64,000 nucleotides of DNA from Nostoc linckia FACHB-104 (GTDB taxonomy: Bacteria > Cyanobacteriota > Cyanobacteriia > Cyanobacteriales > Nostocaceae), in contig NZ_JACJQJ010000014.1 of the NCBI RefSeq assembly GCF_014696615.1, positions 1 through 64,000 of the forward strand, read 5' to 3'. The stretch's first letter is position 1, and every line of letters starts with the position of its first letter. A model generated the notes under the pieces. It ran no database searches. It was not told the DNA's origin and worked only from the letters and a program-made list of their open reading frames with translations. Below are positions 56,176 through 64,000 of this stretch, piece by piece. The position numbers were made by a program, and so were the translations under genes.

Positions 56176-56242
56176 ATAGTACTCCTAAATCATTGATGCA
56201 ATGTTCATACCTTATATTTCACAACTCAGATAGGATTGCTAT
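56176..56242. repeat. MITE-like element, copy 2
   Basis: The right arm taggattgctat is identical to that of the 6.4-kb copy. The left arm atagtactccta matches its expected complement at 10 of 12 positions. Interior cctaaat and cacaact blocks are also shared. At 67 bp it is shorter than copy 1. Confidence 0.65.
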
Positions 56243-56269
56243 CAGCGCCCAGTATAATTGTATGTTTTA

Positions 56270-59200
56270 TTAAACAAAGATTGCACTGCCATTTAATGGT
56301 GCGAATGCATCTGTAATTACAGATGTTTGACCATTACTATTCACACGTACATCTAACAATCCATCTTTATTGGGATCAATGAATTGGTTGTTGGTAAAGT
56401 TGGGTAGAATTCCGGAAATTCTTTGGGATGAAACTGCAGTTAGTTTGGCAACTTGTCCGCCAATTGAAACTTCAGTATTTCCTAAGTTACCAAAGTTTTT
56501 ACCGCCAATCACAAATGTATTACCACCTGCAGCTGGTGCGCGCCAAGGGAAGATATCATAAGCAGTAGTATCTACTATGTAAAGATCGTCCACCGTCGCA
56601 ACGCTAACTGAATTATCAGCATAGTCAATACCAAGAATTGCACCTCTGGGCCCAGTTAAAACACTCAAGCCATCTGCAACGGGAGAATCAGCATTGATAA
56701 CTGTATTTTTGATAACTTTTGTGCCATCGGCCGATAAAGCCACGCTGTAAAGTTTTTGGTTCCATTGCTGTGCAATTAAATTACCGCGCAATTGGCTTTG
56801 GAACGTTGTTGCACGATATTCATCAATCCCATTAGTTGAAGAAGCAAAAGTTGTGAGTGGCGCTGTATAAACACCAGGAATGCTTGGTTGATCTGGCCCA
56901 TAATAAACATTTTGGCGATCGTCTGTGCGTCCACGATTGCGGTTAGCGGAACCGTAATATTCACCTTGTTTGATCAGGTTCAGTTCATCTGGCGCACCAG
57001 GTGCAGGGATAGAAGTTGTAGCTGAGGTAGAAAGTTCTCCAAAGTCTGGGTTATGCCCATTATCAGTAGCATAAAGCAATCCTTTGGTAGTAAAAACTGC
57101 ACCAAAGGGATTTCGCAGACCACTTGCATAGACTGAAACGTTAGTACCCGGTACAACATTGGCAACATCACCAAATGCTTGACTATCTGCCGGATCAAAA
57201 GTTAATCCTGCTGGGATTTCATAACCAGGTGGTAGGGGATTTTGCAGAACATACTTGATATTACCCTTGAAGCCAGGTTTGGAAATCTCCGCTTTTAAGA
57301 TAGCCGCAGATAAAGGCGATTCTGGTAAACCACCTATATTGTCGTTGATAACACCAGCATTAGTATTACTACCAACATTGATATATAAATCGCCTTTTTG
57401 ATCGAATGTTAAAGCATTGATCCCGTGGTCTTGATTGGAAGTTGGTAGTCCTGTGACTAAAGCTGTCAAGTTGGAGAAATTCGCCCCATCTAGTATGGAA
57501 ACTTGACCGCTATAAAATGACTGTTCTGTTTTCGGGAATGCACTACCACCGTTGCCATAAAGCCTTGTATGGGCAACGTAAATACTGGGGGAACCAGATT
57601 GATCGTAAGGGTTAAAGGCAATACCCAAGATGTTTGGTTTGTTGCCAGCCTTGTCTTGAATTGTGGTGATGATTTGGGTATTGGTAACATTGTAGTTCTC
57701 ATCAAAGGTATAGGCTCTGATTTCACCACTGTAGGTACCTACATATAATCTGCCATCTGGCCCCCAAGCTGCGGTTGAGGGAGCAGTGATTGACGCTACT
57801 GTTTTCTTAGTAAAGCTGACAGCAACGGTATCATTATCGTTGACGCTGACAGGAAGTTCTGGAATGGTGAGATTTCGATAGTTGCTATCTGTAGTAGAGA
57901 TAGTATGAGAAATGGTGAGATTGTCGGCACCTTGAGCTATTTTGTCATCAACTACATTGACAGTTACCGTTTGCGGAACATTCCAGTTAGCAGGAGTAAA
58001 GGTCAGGCTAGTCTTGTCTGTAGTTAAGCGATCGCCTTTAACTACATTAATGGTGACATTTGTTGTCGGTTGTGTATTCAGAACTAACGAGTAACTATCA
58101 CCAGCACTTCCTTCTGTAACCTCAGTTCTACCTTGTGTTTGTTGCAAAATCACCTGAGGGCCAGTAAGTGGTATAATCTCTAGCCCTGAGAGGAGAGCAT
58201 TGTTAACGCTGGCATCCAAATTCAGATTCAGCTTGCCATCGCTAACACTCACAGTAGGCACAGATAGTACTAACGCTGAGTTATTACCTGTGAAGAAAGC
58301 ATTTTTAGATTGTTTGAAAATGTCTACGTCAGAGAACACTTTCTGACCTTCTAAAGAAACATCAAAGATGCGGTCATTGAAGTCAGTGAAGAAATTCTCA
58401 GCGAAGTGCAGATTTACTCTGTAGTTACCAGCGGCTACGGGAATCTCGTAAGCCAGGTTTTGTGCATATCGATCATCTTGATATATAGGATCATCTTCTG
58501 TCTTGCCAATTTCTGCAGTGGTTTTATAGATGTTACTGTTGCCAAGCAAATATTGCGCTTGATCGGCATCCCACTTATTACCTTTAGTATCAGTGTAAGC
58601 TGCGCCACCTATATTGATCCGAATGGCCCCTGGTGTTGGTGTAGGCGTGGGTGTGGGTGTGGTAGCTGGAGTAATTTCAATCCCGTTGATGATGGCATTG
58701 TTGACACTGGCTAAGAAATCTAAATTCAGTGTGCCATCAGCGACTTTGACATTAAAAGACTGATCTATAGCAATGTTATTGCCACCTGCAGCTTTAAAAA
58801 CATCTAAGTCGTCAATTTTTAGCTGATTTTCAGCACTTACGTCAAAGACACGTTTTCCAGCTGCAGTCCAGTAGGTTTCGGCAAACTTGAGCTTAACTGT
58901 GTAGTCGCCGTTCTCAACGGGAATGGCATAGGAGAATTTCTTTAACCATCGTAGGTCTTGATAAACAGGGTCTTCACCAGTATTAGCGATCGCAGATGTT
59001 ATCCCATAGGTGTTACCGATATCAAAATAATTATCTGCACTCCAAACATTACCTTGGCTATCGGTATAAGCCTTACCACCTGCGTTAATGCGAATTGTCT
59101 TGCCTGTAGGTGTGGGTGTTGGCGTAGGAGTTGTACCTACAGGAATGATTTCAATCCCGTCGATTTTGGCATTGTTGATACTAGCCAAGAAATCTAAATT

Positions 59201-59581
59201 CAGTGTGCCATCAGTGACTTTAAGCTTAAAAGACTTATCCAAAGCGATGTTAATACCGCCCGCTTCTTTAAAAATATCCAAGTCATCAATGACTAACTGA
59301 TTTTCGGCATTCACATCAAAGACACGTTGTCCAACTTCCGTCCAGAAGAGTTCGGAAAACTTGAGGTTAACCGTGTATTCGCCGTTATCAACAGGAATGG
59401 CATAGGCAAATTTGTCTAGCCACCGTTCGTCTTGATAAAGAGGATCTTCAACAGTATTGGCGATCGCTACAGTTTTACTATATACGTTACCGCCAGAAAA
59501 GTAATTATCAGCTTCCCAGAGATTACCCTGGGTATCGGTGTAAGCTGCACCACCTGTATTGATTCTCCGGATGGTAACCAT
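56270..59581 (-). CDS. Malectin-repeat / Calx-beta-like / beta-propeller / TIG surface protein (1103 aa)
   Basis: Three malectin-type carbohydrate-binding domains (about 3-147, 163-305 and 320-473) are joined by Thr-Pro linkers. Each ends in a NNA-x-(I/L)-x-G-(I/L)-E-I hydrophobic strand. A Calx-beta-like domain (about 476-590) ends SVNDND. A sorbosone/glucose-dehydrogenase-like propeller (about 595-1000; AAWGPDGRLYVG, HGINALTFDQKGDLYINVG, YASGLRNPFGAVF, YYGSANRNRG) follows, then a TIG/IPT domain with NTFVIGGKNFGN. There is no N-terminal signal peptide: the first malectin begins at residue 3. This points to type I export or to cytosolic location. It is a tandem paralogue of the next gene. Confidence 0.9.
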   Translation of the reverse strand: MVTIRRINTGGAAYTDTQGNLWEADNYFSGGNVYSKTVAIANTVEDPLYQDERWLDKFAYAIPVDNGEYTVNLKFSELFWTEVGQRVFDVNAENQLVIDDLDIFKEAGGINIALDKSFKLKVTDGTLNLDFLASINNAKIDGIEIIPVGTTPTPTPTPTGKTIRINAGGKAYTDSQGNVWSADNYFDIGNTYGITSAIANTGEDPVYQDLRWLKKFSYAIPVENGDYTVKLKFAETYWTAAGKRVFDVSAENQLKIDDLDVFKAAGGNNIAIDQSFNVKVADGTLNLDFLASVNNAIINGIEITPATTPTPTPTPTPGAIRINIGGAAYTDTKGNKWDADQAQYLLGNSNIYKTTAEIGKTEDDPIYQDDRYAQNLAYEIPVAAGNYRVNLHFAENFFTDFNDRIFDVSLEGQKVFSDVDIFKQSKNAFFTGNNSALVLSVPTVSVSDGKLNLNLDASVNNALLSGLEIIPLTGPQVILQQTQGRTEVTEGSAGDSYSLVLNTQPTTNVTINVVKGDRLTTDKTSLTFTPANWNVPQTVTVNVVDDKIAQGADNLTISHTISTTDSNYRNLTIPELPVSVNDNDTVAVSFTKKTVASITAPSTAAWGPDGRLYVGTYSGEIRAYTFDENYNVTNTQIITTIQDKAGNKPNILGIAFNPYDQSGSPSIYVAHTRLYGNGGSAFPKTEQSFYSGQVSILDGANFSNLTALVTGLPTSNQDHGINALTFDQKGDLYINVGSNTNAGVINDNIGGLPESPLSAAILKAEISKPGFKGNIKYVLQNPLPPGYEIPAGLTFDPADSQAFGDVANVVPGTNVSVYASGLRNPFGAVFTTKGLLYATDNGHNPDFGELSTSATTSIPAPGAPDELNLIKQGEYYGSANRNRGRTDDRQNVYYGPDQPSIPGVYTAPLTTFASSTNGIDEYRATTFQSQLRGNLIAQQWNQKLYSVALSADGTKVIKNTVINADSPVADGLSVLTGPRGAILGIDYADNSVSVATVDDLYIVDTTAYDIFPWRAPAAGGNTFVIGGKNFGNLGNTEVSIGGQVAKLTAVSSQRISGILPNFTNNQFIDPNKDGLLDVRVNSNGQTSVITDAFAPLNGSAIFV

Positions 59582-60086
59582 TGCTGTTCTTTTTAAAGCA
59601 TTTCTTACTTAATCTCTCGAAAAAACTCAACCTAAAACAAGGTGCTATGTAAACTTTTTATGAGTTTTTTTTAAAGATTAAAACAAGTGCTAAATTAGAT
59701 GCTTATAACTTTCCAAAGTTTATAAATTTTCTCTAAATACATCAGCAATAATTTATAAATTTTAGATAAAGATATATATTTTACTGATAGGTGTTATTCT
59801 AACCAAATAGAGTGAGTTATTAATTTCCACAGTTAAGTAAAAACTCACAGTGTCGTGATAATTAATCGAAAGAGAGAACAGGCAACGGGCACAACCCTGT
59901 TAGAAAATGTATAAGGTCACACCTCAAACTTTCGTTGCAACTTTCTCTTTCCTAGGTTTTCTCACCTTTCACTAAAATGCTGAAATAAATCAATCCCCCA
60001 GATCACCTTGCAAACAAAGGTAACTGGGGGACAGAATTAGAGATTAATCATTTTTATGAGTAATTTCGAGAAATGCACTAAGTTCC
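59582..60086. other. Spacer between the two giant paralogues
   Basis: AT-rich, with a terminator hairpin near its right end (listed separately). The last ~250 bp before 59582 would hold the promoter of the left gene. No gene was seen. Confidence 0.6.
59994..60031 (-). terminator. Terminator-like hairpin after the right-hand giant gene
   Basis: Outer arms tcccccag / ctggggga and inner arms acctt / aaggt form an extended stem about 55 bp after the stop. On the minus strand it is followed by an AT-rich attgatttattt tract. Confidence 0.6.
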
Positions 60087-63000
60087 TTACACGAATGTGG
60101 CAGATCCATATAGTGGTAAGTATGCATCTGCAATCGTTGAAAACTGACCTTTACTGTTAATAGTCACATCTAACAAGTCAATGGGATTTGTATTACTAAA
60201 TGATGGCAAGATTCCCTTAATTCTTTCGCTGCTAACTTCTGTCAGCGTGGCAGTTTTACCGCCAATAATTACTTGAGTATTTGCCAACGTACCAAAGTTC
60301 TTACCACCAATCACAAATGTATTCTTACCTGCATCATTATTAGCAGGTGCGCGCCAAGGAAAGATATCGTAAGCGGTGACACCTATCGCCGCAGAATCAT
60401 TAGGAGTCGCGACTGTGATTTTTTTATCACTATAGTTGATGCCCACAAGCGCACCGCCTGGGCCTGTTAAGATATCTAACCCACCGCCAACATTATTGAT
60501 AGTATCGATTTTTTGTACCTTTTTACCATCTGCTGATAGTTGGTAAGTAGAAACTTCCGCATTCCAGCGCTGGGTAATTAAATTGCCTCGTAATTGATTG
60601 TTGAATGTTGTAGCTCGATATTCATCAATACCATTAGTTGAGGCCATATTAGTAGCAATAGGAGCAGTATATACTCCTGGAATACTCGCTTGTGATGGAT
60701 CGTAATAAACATTCTGGCGAGGATCTGAAACGCCACGATTTCGGTTAGGGCTACCATAATAATTACCCTGTTCAATCAGGTTGAGTTCATCAGGAGCGCC
60801 AGTTGCAGGTTTCTGAGTTGTAGCTGAGGTAGAAATATCTCCAAAACCTGGGTTATGACCGTTGTCTGTGGCATAAAGTAATCCTTTGGTGGAAAACACA
60901 GCATCATAAGGATTCCGCAGTCCACTAGCATAAACAGACACATCAACCCCAGGTTTCACACTGGCTTTATCTCCAAACACCTGACTAATGGCTGGGTCAA
61001 AAGTCAATCCGGCTGGCGGTTGGAAATTCGATGGTAAAGAATACTGAACTTTACCATTAAAGGTAGGTTTGGAAATTTCTGCCTTGAGGATAGCAGCAGA
61101 GAAGGGAGATTCTGGAATCCCACCTATATTGTCATTGGTAATCCCGGCATTAGTATTACCACCAACATTAATGTATAAATCGCCTTTATTATCAAAAGTT
61201 AAACCGTTAATGCCGTGGTCATGGTTAGAAGTTGGTAGACCTGTGACTAAAGGTATCAACTGGGAAAAGTTAGTTCCTTGCAGAATAGACACTTGACCGC
61301 TGTAAGGCGAAAGTTCTGTCTGAGGAAAAGCTCCGCCACGATTGGCATAGAGCTTACTATGAGCCACGTAGATGCTAGGTGCATCAGAGGTATCATAAGG
61401 GTTAAAGGCGAGACCTAAAATGTCACTGTTATACAAACCCTTAAGAGTAGTAATCTCTTGGGTATTGGTAACGTTGTAATTCTGATCGAAAGTGTATGCC
61501 CTGATAGTGCCATCGTAATCGCCTACGTAAAGTCTGCCATCTGGGCCCCAAGCTCCTGTAGTAGGGCCAGCAGGTGTAGACACATTGATTGTCGCTACTA
61601 CTTTTTGCGTAAAGCTGATGGGAACTGTTTCGTTATCTGCGATGCTAACAGCAACTTGGGGAATGCTGAGATTGTTATATGTGCTATCGGCACTGGTAAC
61701 GCTATGACTAATGTTAACTGTGTGATTACCTTCTACAGTAGTATCGTTAACGGCATTGACAGTAACAGCTTGTGCAATATTCCAGTTATCAGGAGTAAAT
61801 GTGAAACTACTCTTGTTGAGGGTGATTTGGTTAGCTTTGTCTGTTACTAAGTTAATCGTGACATTGGTGGTGGGTTTGCTATTTAAAACTAATGAGTAAC
61901 TATCACCAGCACCACCTTCCGCAACTGCTGTACTACCCCCCGTTTGTTGCAAAATAACTTGTGACCCAGTTACGGGAATGATTTCAATCGCTGAGATTGT
62001 AGCATTGTTAACGCTAGCATCTAAATTGAGGTTGAGTTTGCCATCACTTACACTTTGGGTAGGAACAGATAATACTAAAGCAGAGTTATTTCCAGGGAAG
62101 AAAGCATTTTTAGATTGTTTAAAAATGTCTACATTGGAGAAAACTTTCTGACCTTCTAAAGAGATATCAAATACCCGTTGATCGAAGTCAGTCCAGTAAT
62201 TTTCTGAGAAGTGAAGATTTACTGTATAGTTACCGTTTGCTACAGGAATTTCGTAAGCCAAGTTTTGGGCATAACGGTCTGTTTGATATAAGATGTCATC
62301 TTCTGTTTTACCAATAGGTGCTGTGACAGTATAGACATTACTAGTTCCAATAGAATATTGATCGGCTTGCCATACTTGACCTTTCGTATCAGTAAAACTT
62401 TTAGTTGCGCCTACATCAATCCGAATCGCTCCAGGCGTAGGAGTGGGATTAGTATCGTTATCGGTAATAGTAACTGCAACGTTACCCACAGCCAGATTGT
62501 TATATTTGCTATCTGTGCTACTAACGGTGTGGGTAATATTCGCTGTGTGAGTTCCTTCAACCGCAGTATCGTTAACGGCTGTGACCGTTACTGTTTGTGC
62601 TGTATTCCAGTTACTCGGAGTAAAGGTAAAGCTGGTTTTATTGAGTGTAACTTGGTTACCAGTAGTCGCAAGGTTAATTGTGACATTGGCGGTAGGTTGG
62701 CTGTTGAGAACTAATGCATAACTATCTGTAGCGCCACCTTCAGTTACCGCAGTATTTCCGCCACTCTGCTGCACAATTACCTGTGCAGTTGGAGCAGTAT
62801 CGTTATCGGTAATAGTGACTGCAACATTACCCACAGCCAGATTGTTATATTTACTATCTGTGCTACTAACGGTGTGGGTAATATTAGCCGTGTGATTCCC
62901 CTCAACAGCAGTATCATTAACGGCTGTGACGGTTACTGTTTGAGCGATATTCCAGTTACTCGGGGTGAAGGTAAAGCTGGTTTTATTGAGGGTAACTTGG

Positions 63001-64000
63001 TTACCAGTAGTCGCAAGGTTAATTGTGACATTGGCGGTAGGTTGGCTGTTGAGAACTAGTGAATAACTATCTGTAGCGCCACCTTCAGTCACCGCAGTAT
63101 TTCCGCCACTCTGCTGCACAATTACCTGTGCAGTTGGAGTCGTAGTCAGGGGAATAATTTCAATCGCGTCAACTTTGGCATTGTTGATACTGGAGAGGAA
63201 TTTTAAATTCAGTGTGCCATCTGCAACTTTGACTGTAAATGACTTGTCTAAAGCTGTGTTAGCTGCACCAGCTTCTTTAAAAATATCCAAGTCATCAATT
63301 TTTAGCTGATCTTCTGCATTCACATCAAATACGCGCTGACCTGCTCCCGTAAAGAACAGTTCTGCAAACTTCAGCTTGACTGTATAGTCTCCGTTAGTGA
63401 CTGGGATTGCATAAGAAAAGTCATTCAGCCAGCGTTCGTTTTGATAAAGAGGGTCTTCTACTGTATTGGCGATCGCAGCTGTTGTTGCATAGGTGTTCCC
63501 ACCAGAAAAATATTGATCTGCAAGCCACTGATTACCTTGGCTATCTGTATAAGCTGCTCCACCTGCATTAATACGTATGGCTTTACCTGTGGGAGCAGTA
63601 TCGTTATCGGTAATAGTAACTGCAACATTACCCACAGCCAGATTGTTATATTTACTATCTGTGCTGCTAACGGTGTGGGTAATATTAGCTGTGTGATTCC
63701 CCTCAACAGCAGTATCATTAACCGCTGTGACCGTTACTGTTTGTGCTGTATTCCAGTTACTCGGAGTAAAGGTAAAGCTGGTTTTATTGAGGGTAACTTG
63801 GTTACCAGTAGTCGCAAGGTTAATTGTGACATTGGCGGTAGGTTGGCTGTTGAGAACTAATGAATAACTATCAGTAGTTCCACCTTCGGTTACCGCAGTA
63901 TTTCCACCACTCTGTTGCACAATTACCTGTGCAGTTGGAGCCGTAGTCAGAGGAATAATTTCAATCGCATCAACTTTGGCATTGTTGACACTGGAGAGGA
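60087..64000 (-). CDS. Malectin / Calx-beta-like / beta-propeller / TIG surface protein, 5' end beyond window
   Basis: The reading frame stays open to the last base, so more than 1300 residues are present and the true start is outside. From the visible N-terminal side the order is: end of a malectin domain, Calx-beta-like repeat, malectin, two Calx-beta-like repeats, malectin (the DFDQRVFDISLEGQKVF type), another Calx-beta-like domain, propeller (TGAWGPDGRLYVG, HGINGLTFDNKGDLYINVG, YASGLRNPYDAVF), and TIG (NTFVIGGKNFGT). Three Calx-like units are nearly identical at DNA level, implying recent duplication or conversion. Its last 600 residues closely parallel the neighbour. Both end in a hydrophobic SA-(I/T)-FV tail that could belong to a type I secretion signal. 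Confidence 0.9.
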   Translation of the reverse strand, partial: LSSVNNAKVDAIEIIPLTTAPTAQVIVQQSGGNTAVTEGGTTDSYSLVLNSQPTANVTINLATTGNQVTLNKTSFTFTPSNWNTAQTVTVTAVNDTAVEGNHTANITHTVSSTDSKYNNLAVGNVAVTITDNDTAPTGKAIRINAGGAAYTDSQGNQWLADQYFSGGNTYATTAAIANTVEDPLYQNERWLNDFSYAIPVTNGDYTVKLKFAELFFTGAGQRVFDVNAEDQLKIDDLDIFKEAGAANTALDKSFTVKVADGTLNLKFLSSINNAKVDAIEIIPLTTTPTAQVIVQQSGGNTAVTEGGATDSYSLVLNSQPTANVTINLATTGNQVTLNKTSFTFTPSNWNIAQTVTVTAVNDTAVEGNHTANITHTVSSTDSKYNNLAVGNVAVTITDNDTAPTAQVIVQQSGGNTAVTEGGATDSYALVLNSQPTANVTINLATTGNQVTLNKTSFTFTPSNWNTAQTVTVTAVNDTAVEGTHTANITHTVSSTDSKYNNLAVGNVAVTITDNDTNPTPTPGAIRIDVGATKSFTDTKGQVWQADQYSIGTSNVYTVTAPIGKTEDDILYQTDRYAQNLAYEIPVANGNYTVNLHFSENYWTDFDQRVFDISLEGQKVFSNVDIFKQSKNAFFPGNNSALVLSVPTQSVSDGKLNLNLDASVNNATISAIEIIPVTGSQVILQQTGGSTAVAEGGAGDSYSLVLNSKPTTNVTINLVTDKANQITLNKSSFTFTPDNWNIAQAVTVNAVNDTTVEGNHTVNISHSVTSADSTYNNLSIPQVAVSIADNETVPISFTQKVVATINVSTPAGPTTGAWGPDGRLYVGDYDGTIRAYTFDQNYNVTNTQEITTLKGLYNSDILGLAFNPYDTSDAPSIYVAHSKLYANRGGAFPQTELSPYSGQVSILQGTNFSQLIPLVTGLPTSNHDHGINGLTFDNKGDLYINVGGNTNAGITNDNIGGIPESPFSAAILKAEISKPTFNGKVQYSLPSNFQPPAGLTFDPAISQVFGDKASVKPGVDVSVYASGLRNPYDAVFSTKGLLYATDNGHNPGFGDISTSATTQKPATGAPDELNLIEQGNYYGSPNRNRGVSDPRQNVYYDPSQASIPGVYTAPIATNMASTNGIDEYRATTFNNQLRGNLITQRWNAEVSTYQLSADGKKVQKIDTINNVGGGLDILTGPGGALVGINYSDKKITVATPNDSAAIGVTAYDIFPWRAPANNDAGKNTFVIGGKNFGTLANTQVIIGGKTATLTEVSSERIKGILPSFSNTNPIDLLDVTINSKGQFSTIADAYLPLYGSATFV
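62451..63940. repeat. Long intragenic repeats encoding Calx-beta-like units
   Basis: Near-identical ~345-bp units begin at about 62451, 62796 and 63598, each opening agtatcgttatcggtaatag. Between the second and third lies a ~455-bp malectin segment. The same malectin segment restarts at about 63940 and runs off the window, so a ~800-bp malectin-plus-Calx unit is itself tandemly repeated. Confidence 0.85.

Larger units (their letters stand above)
55578..56269. other. 692-bp region with minisatellite and MITE-like element
   Basis: Besides the 21-bp tandem array and the element at 56176-56242 it holds a short 'gggacacaaattatttgtgtccc' type palindrome near 56120-56142, with arms gggacacaaat/atttgtgtccc. 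This may terminate transcription of the giant gene at 56270-59581. No gene is called. Confidence 0.6.

Noticed and set aside
58406-63860. Numerous plus-strand ORFs opposite the malectin genes
   Set aside because: Antisense shadows of repetitive coding sequence; they recur with the repeat units and have cysteine/isoleucine-rich unnatural composition.

Overview
The window looks like chromosomal DNA from a filamentous, probably heterocyst-forming (Nostocales) cyanobacterium. HIP1-type GCGATCGC octamers are scattered through the genes. Intergenic spacers carry the short heptameric tandem repeats and small palindromes usual in these genomes. The gene content fits: a phycobilin-pathway heme oxygenase, a hormogonium polysaccharide (hps) gene block, a Ser/Thr-kinase/AAA/GAF/histidine-kinase giant, and a bacterial dynamin-like protein very close to the structurally characterised Nostoc punctiforme BDLP. 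No rRNA, tRNA, CRISPR array, transposase or phage gene was seen.

Layout. 0-8 kb: a secreted unknown, a His-rich Zn/Cd-type P1B ATPase, a cupin, a cbtB-like gene followed by a His-rich membrane protein (a metal-handling neighbourhood), a repeat-bearing gap of about 1 kb, and small genes. 8-14 kb: two CPA2 cation/proton antiporters (the second with universal-stress domains), a coupled secreted protein and an AMIN-domain protein. 14-16 kb: a MinD/ParA-like ATPase behind a membrane protein with a c-type haem motif and a HAMP domain. 16.5-17.8 kb: four tandem double-glycine-leader precursor peptides with hairpins between them and no maturation or export gene in view. 18-20.3 kb: cobW-type GTPase and heme oxygenase. 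21-29.5 kb: glmM, hpsL and four glycosyltransferases (hpsN, hpsO, hpsP and one unnamed). 29.6-38.3 kb: 1-Cys peroxiredoxin, Uma2 protein, the dynamin operon (coiled-coil membrane protein, BDLP, dynamin/J-domain fusion), cysteine synthase, thioredoxin-like ferredoxin and a conserved cyanobacterial protein. 38.3-51.9 kb: hybrid kinase, beta-carbonic anhydrase, acetate symporter with its DUF485 partner, PAS histidine kinase, and an LPG-synthase-like protein beside an esterase. 52-55.6 kb: SMR efflux pump, ABC-type binding lipoprotein, TVP38 protein and an arsenosugar-type glycosyltransferase. 55.7-64 kb: a 21-bp minisatellite and two giant paralogous malectin/Calx-beta-like/beta-propeller/TIG proteins, the second cut by the window edge.

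Functional links that can be argued: glmM supplies amino-sugar phosphate next to surface-polysaccharide polymerisation and glycosyl transfer; the dynamin trio is a membrane-remodelling operon; the haem/HAMP protein and MinD-like ATPase probably form a two-gene unit; DUF485 and ActP form the usual acetate uptake pair; cbtB, the His-rich protein, the P1B ATPase and the cobW-type GTPase are all metal related but not one operon.

The most promising under-described items are the orphan four-peptide array at 16.5-17.8 kb, the dynamin/J-domain fusion in the BDLP operon, the signal-peptide-less malectin/propeller giants, and a three-copy composite repeat in which two copies carry different inserts at the same site. 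Coordinates and motifs were read by eye. Family names rest on recognised motifs and remembered family features, not on database searches.
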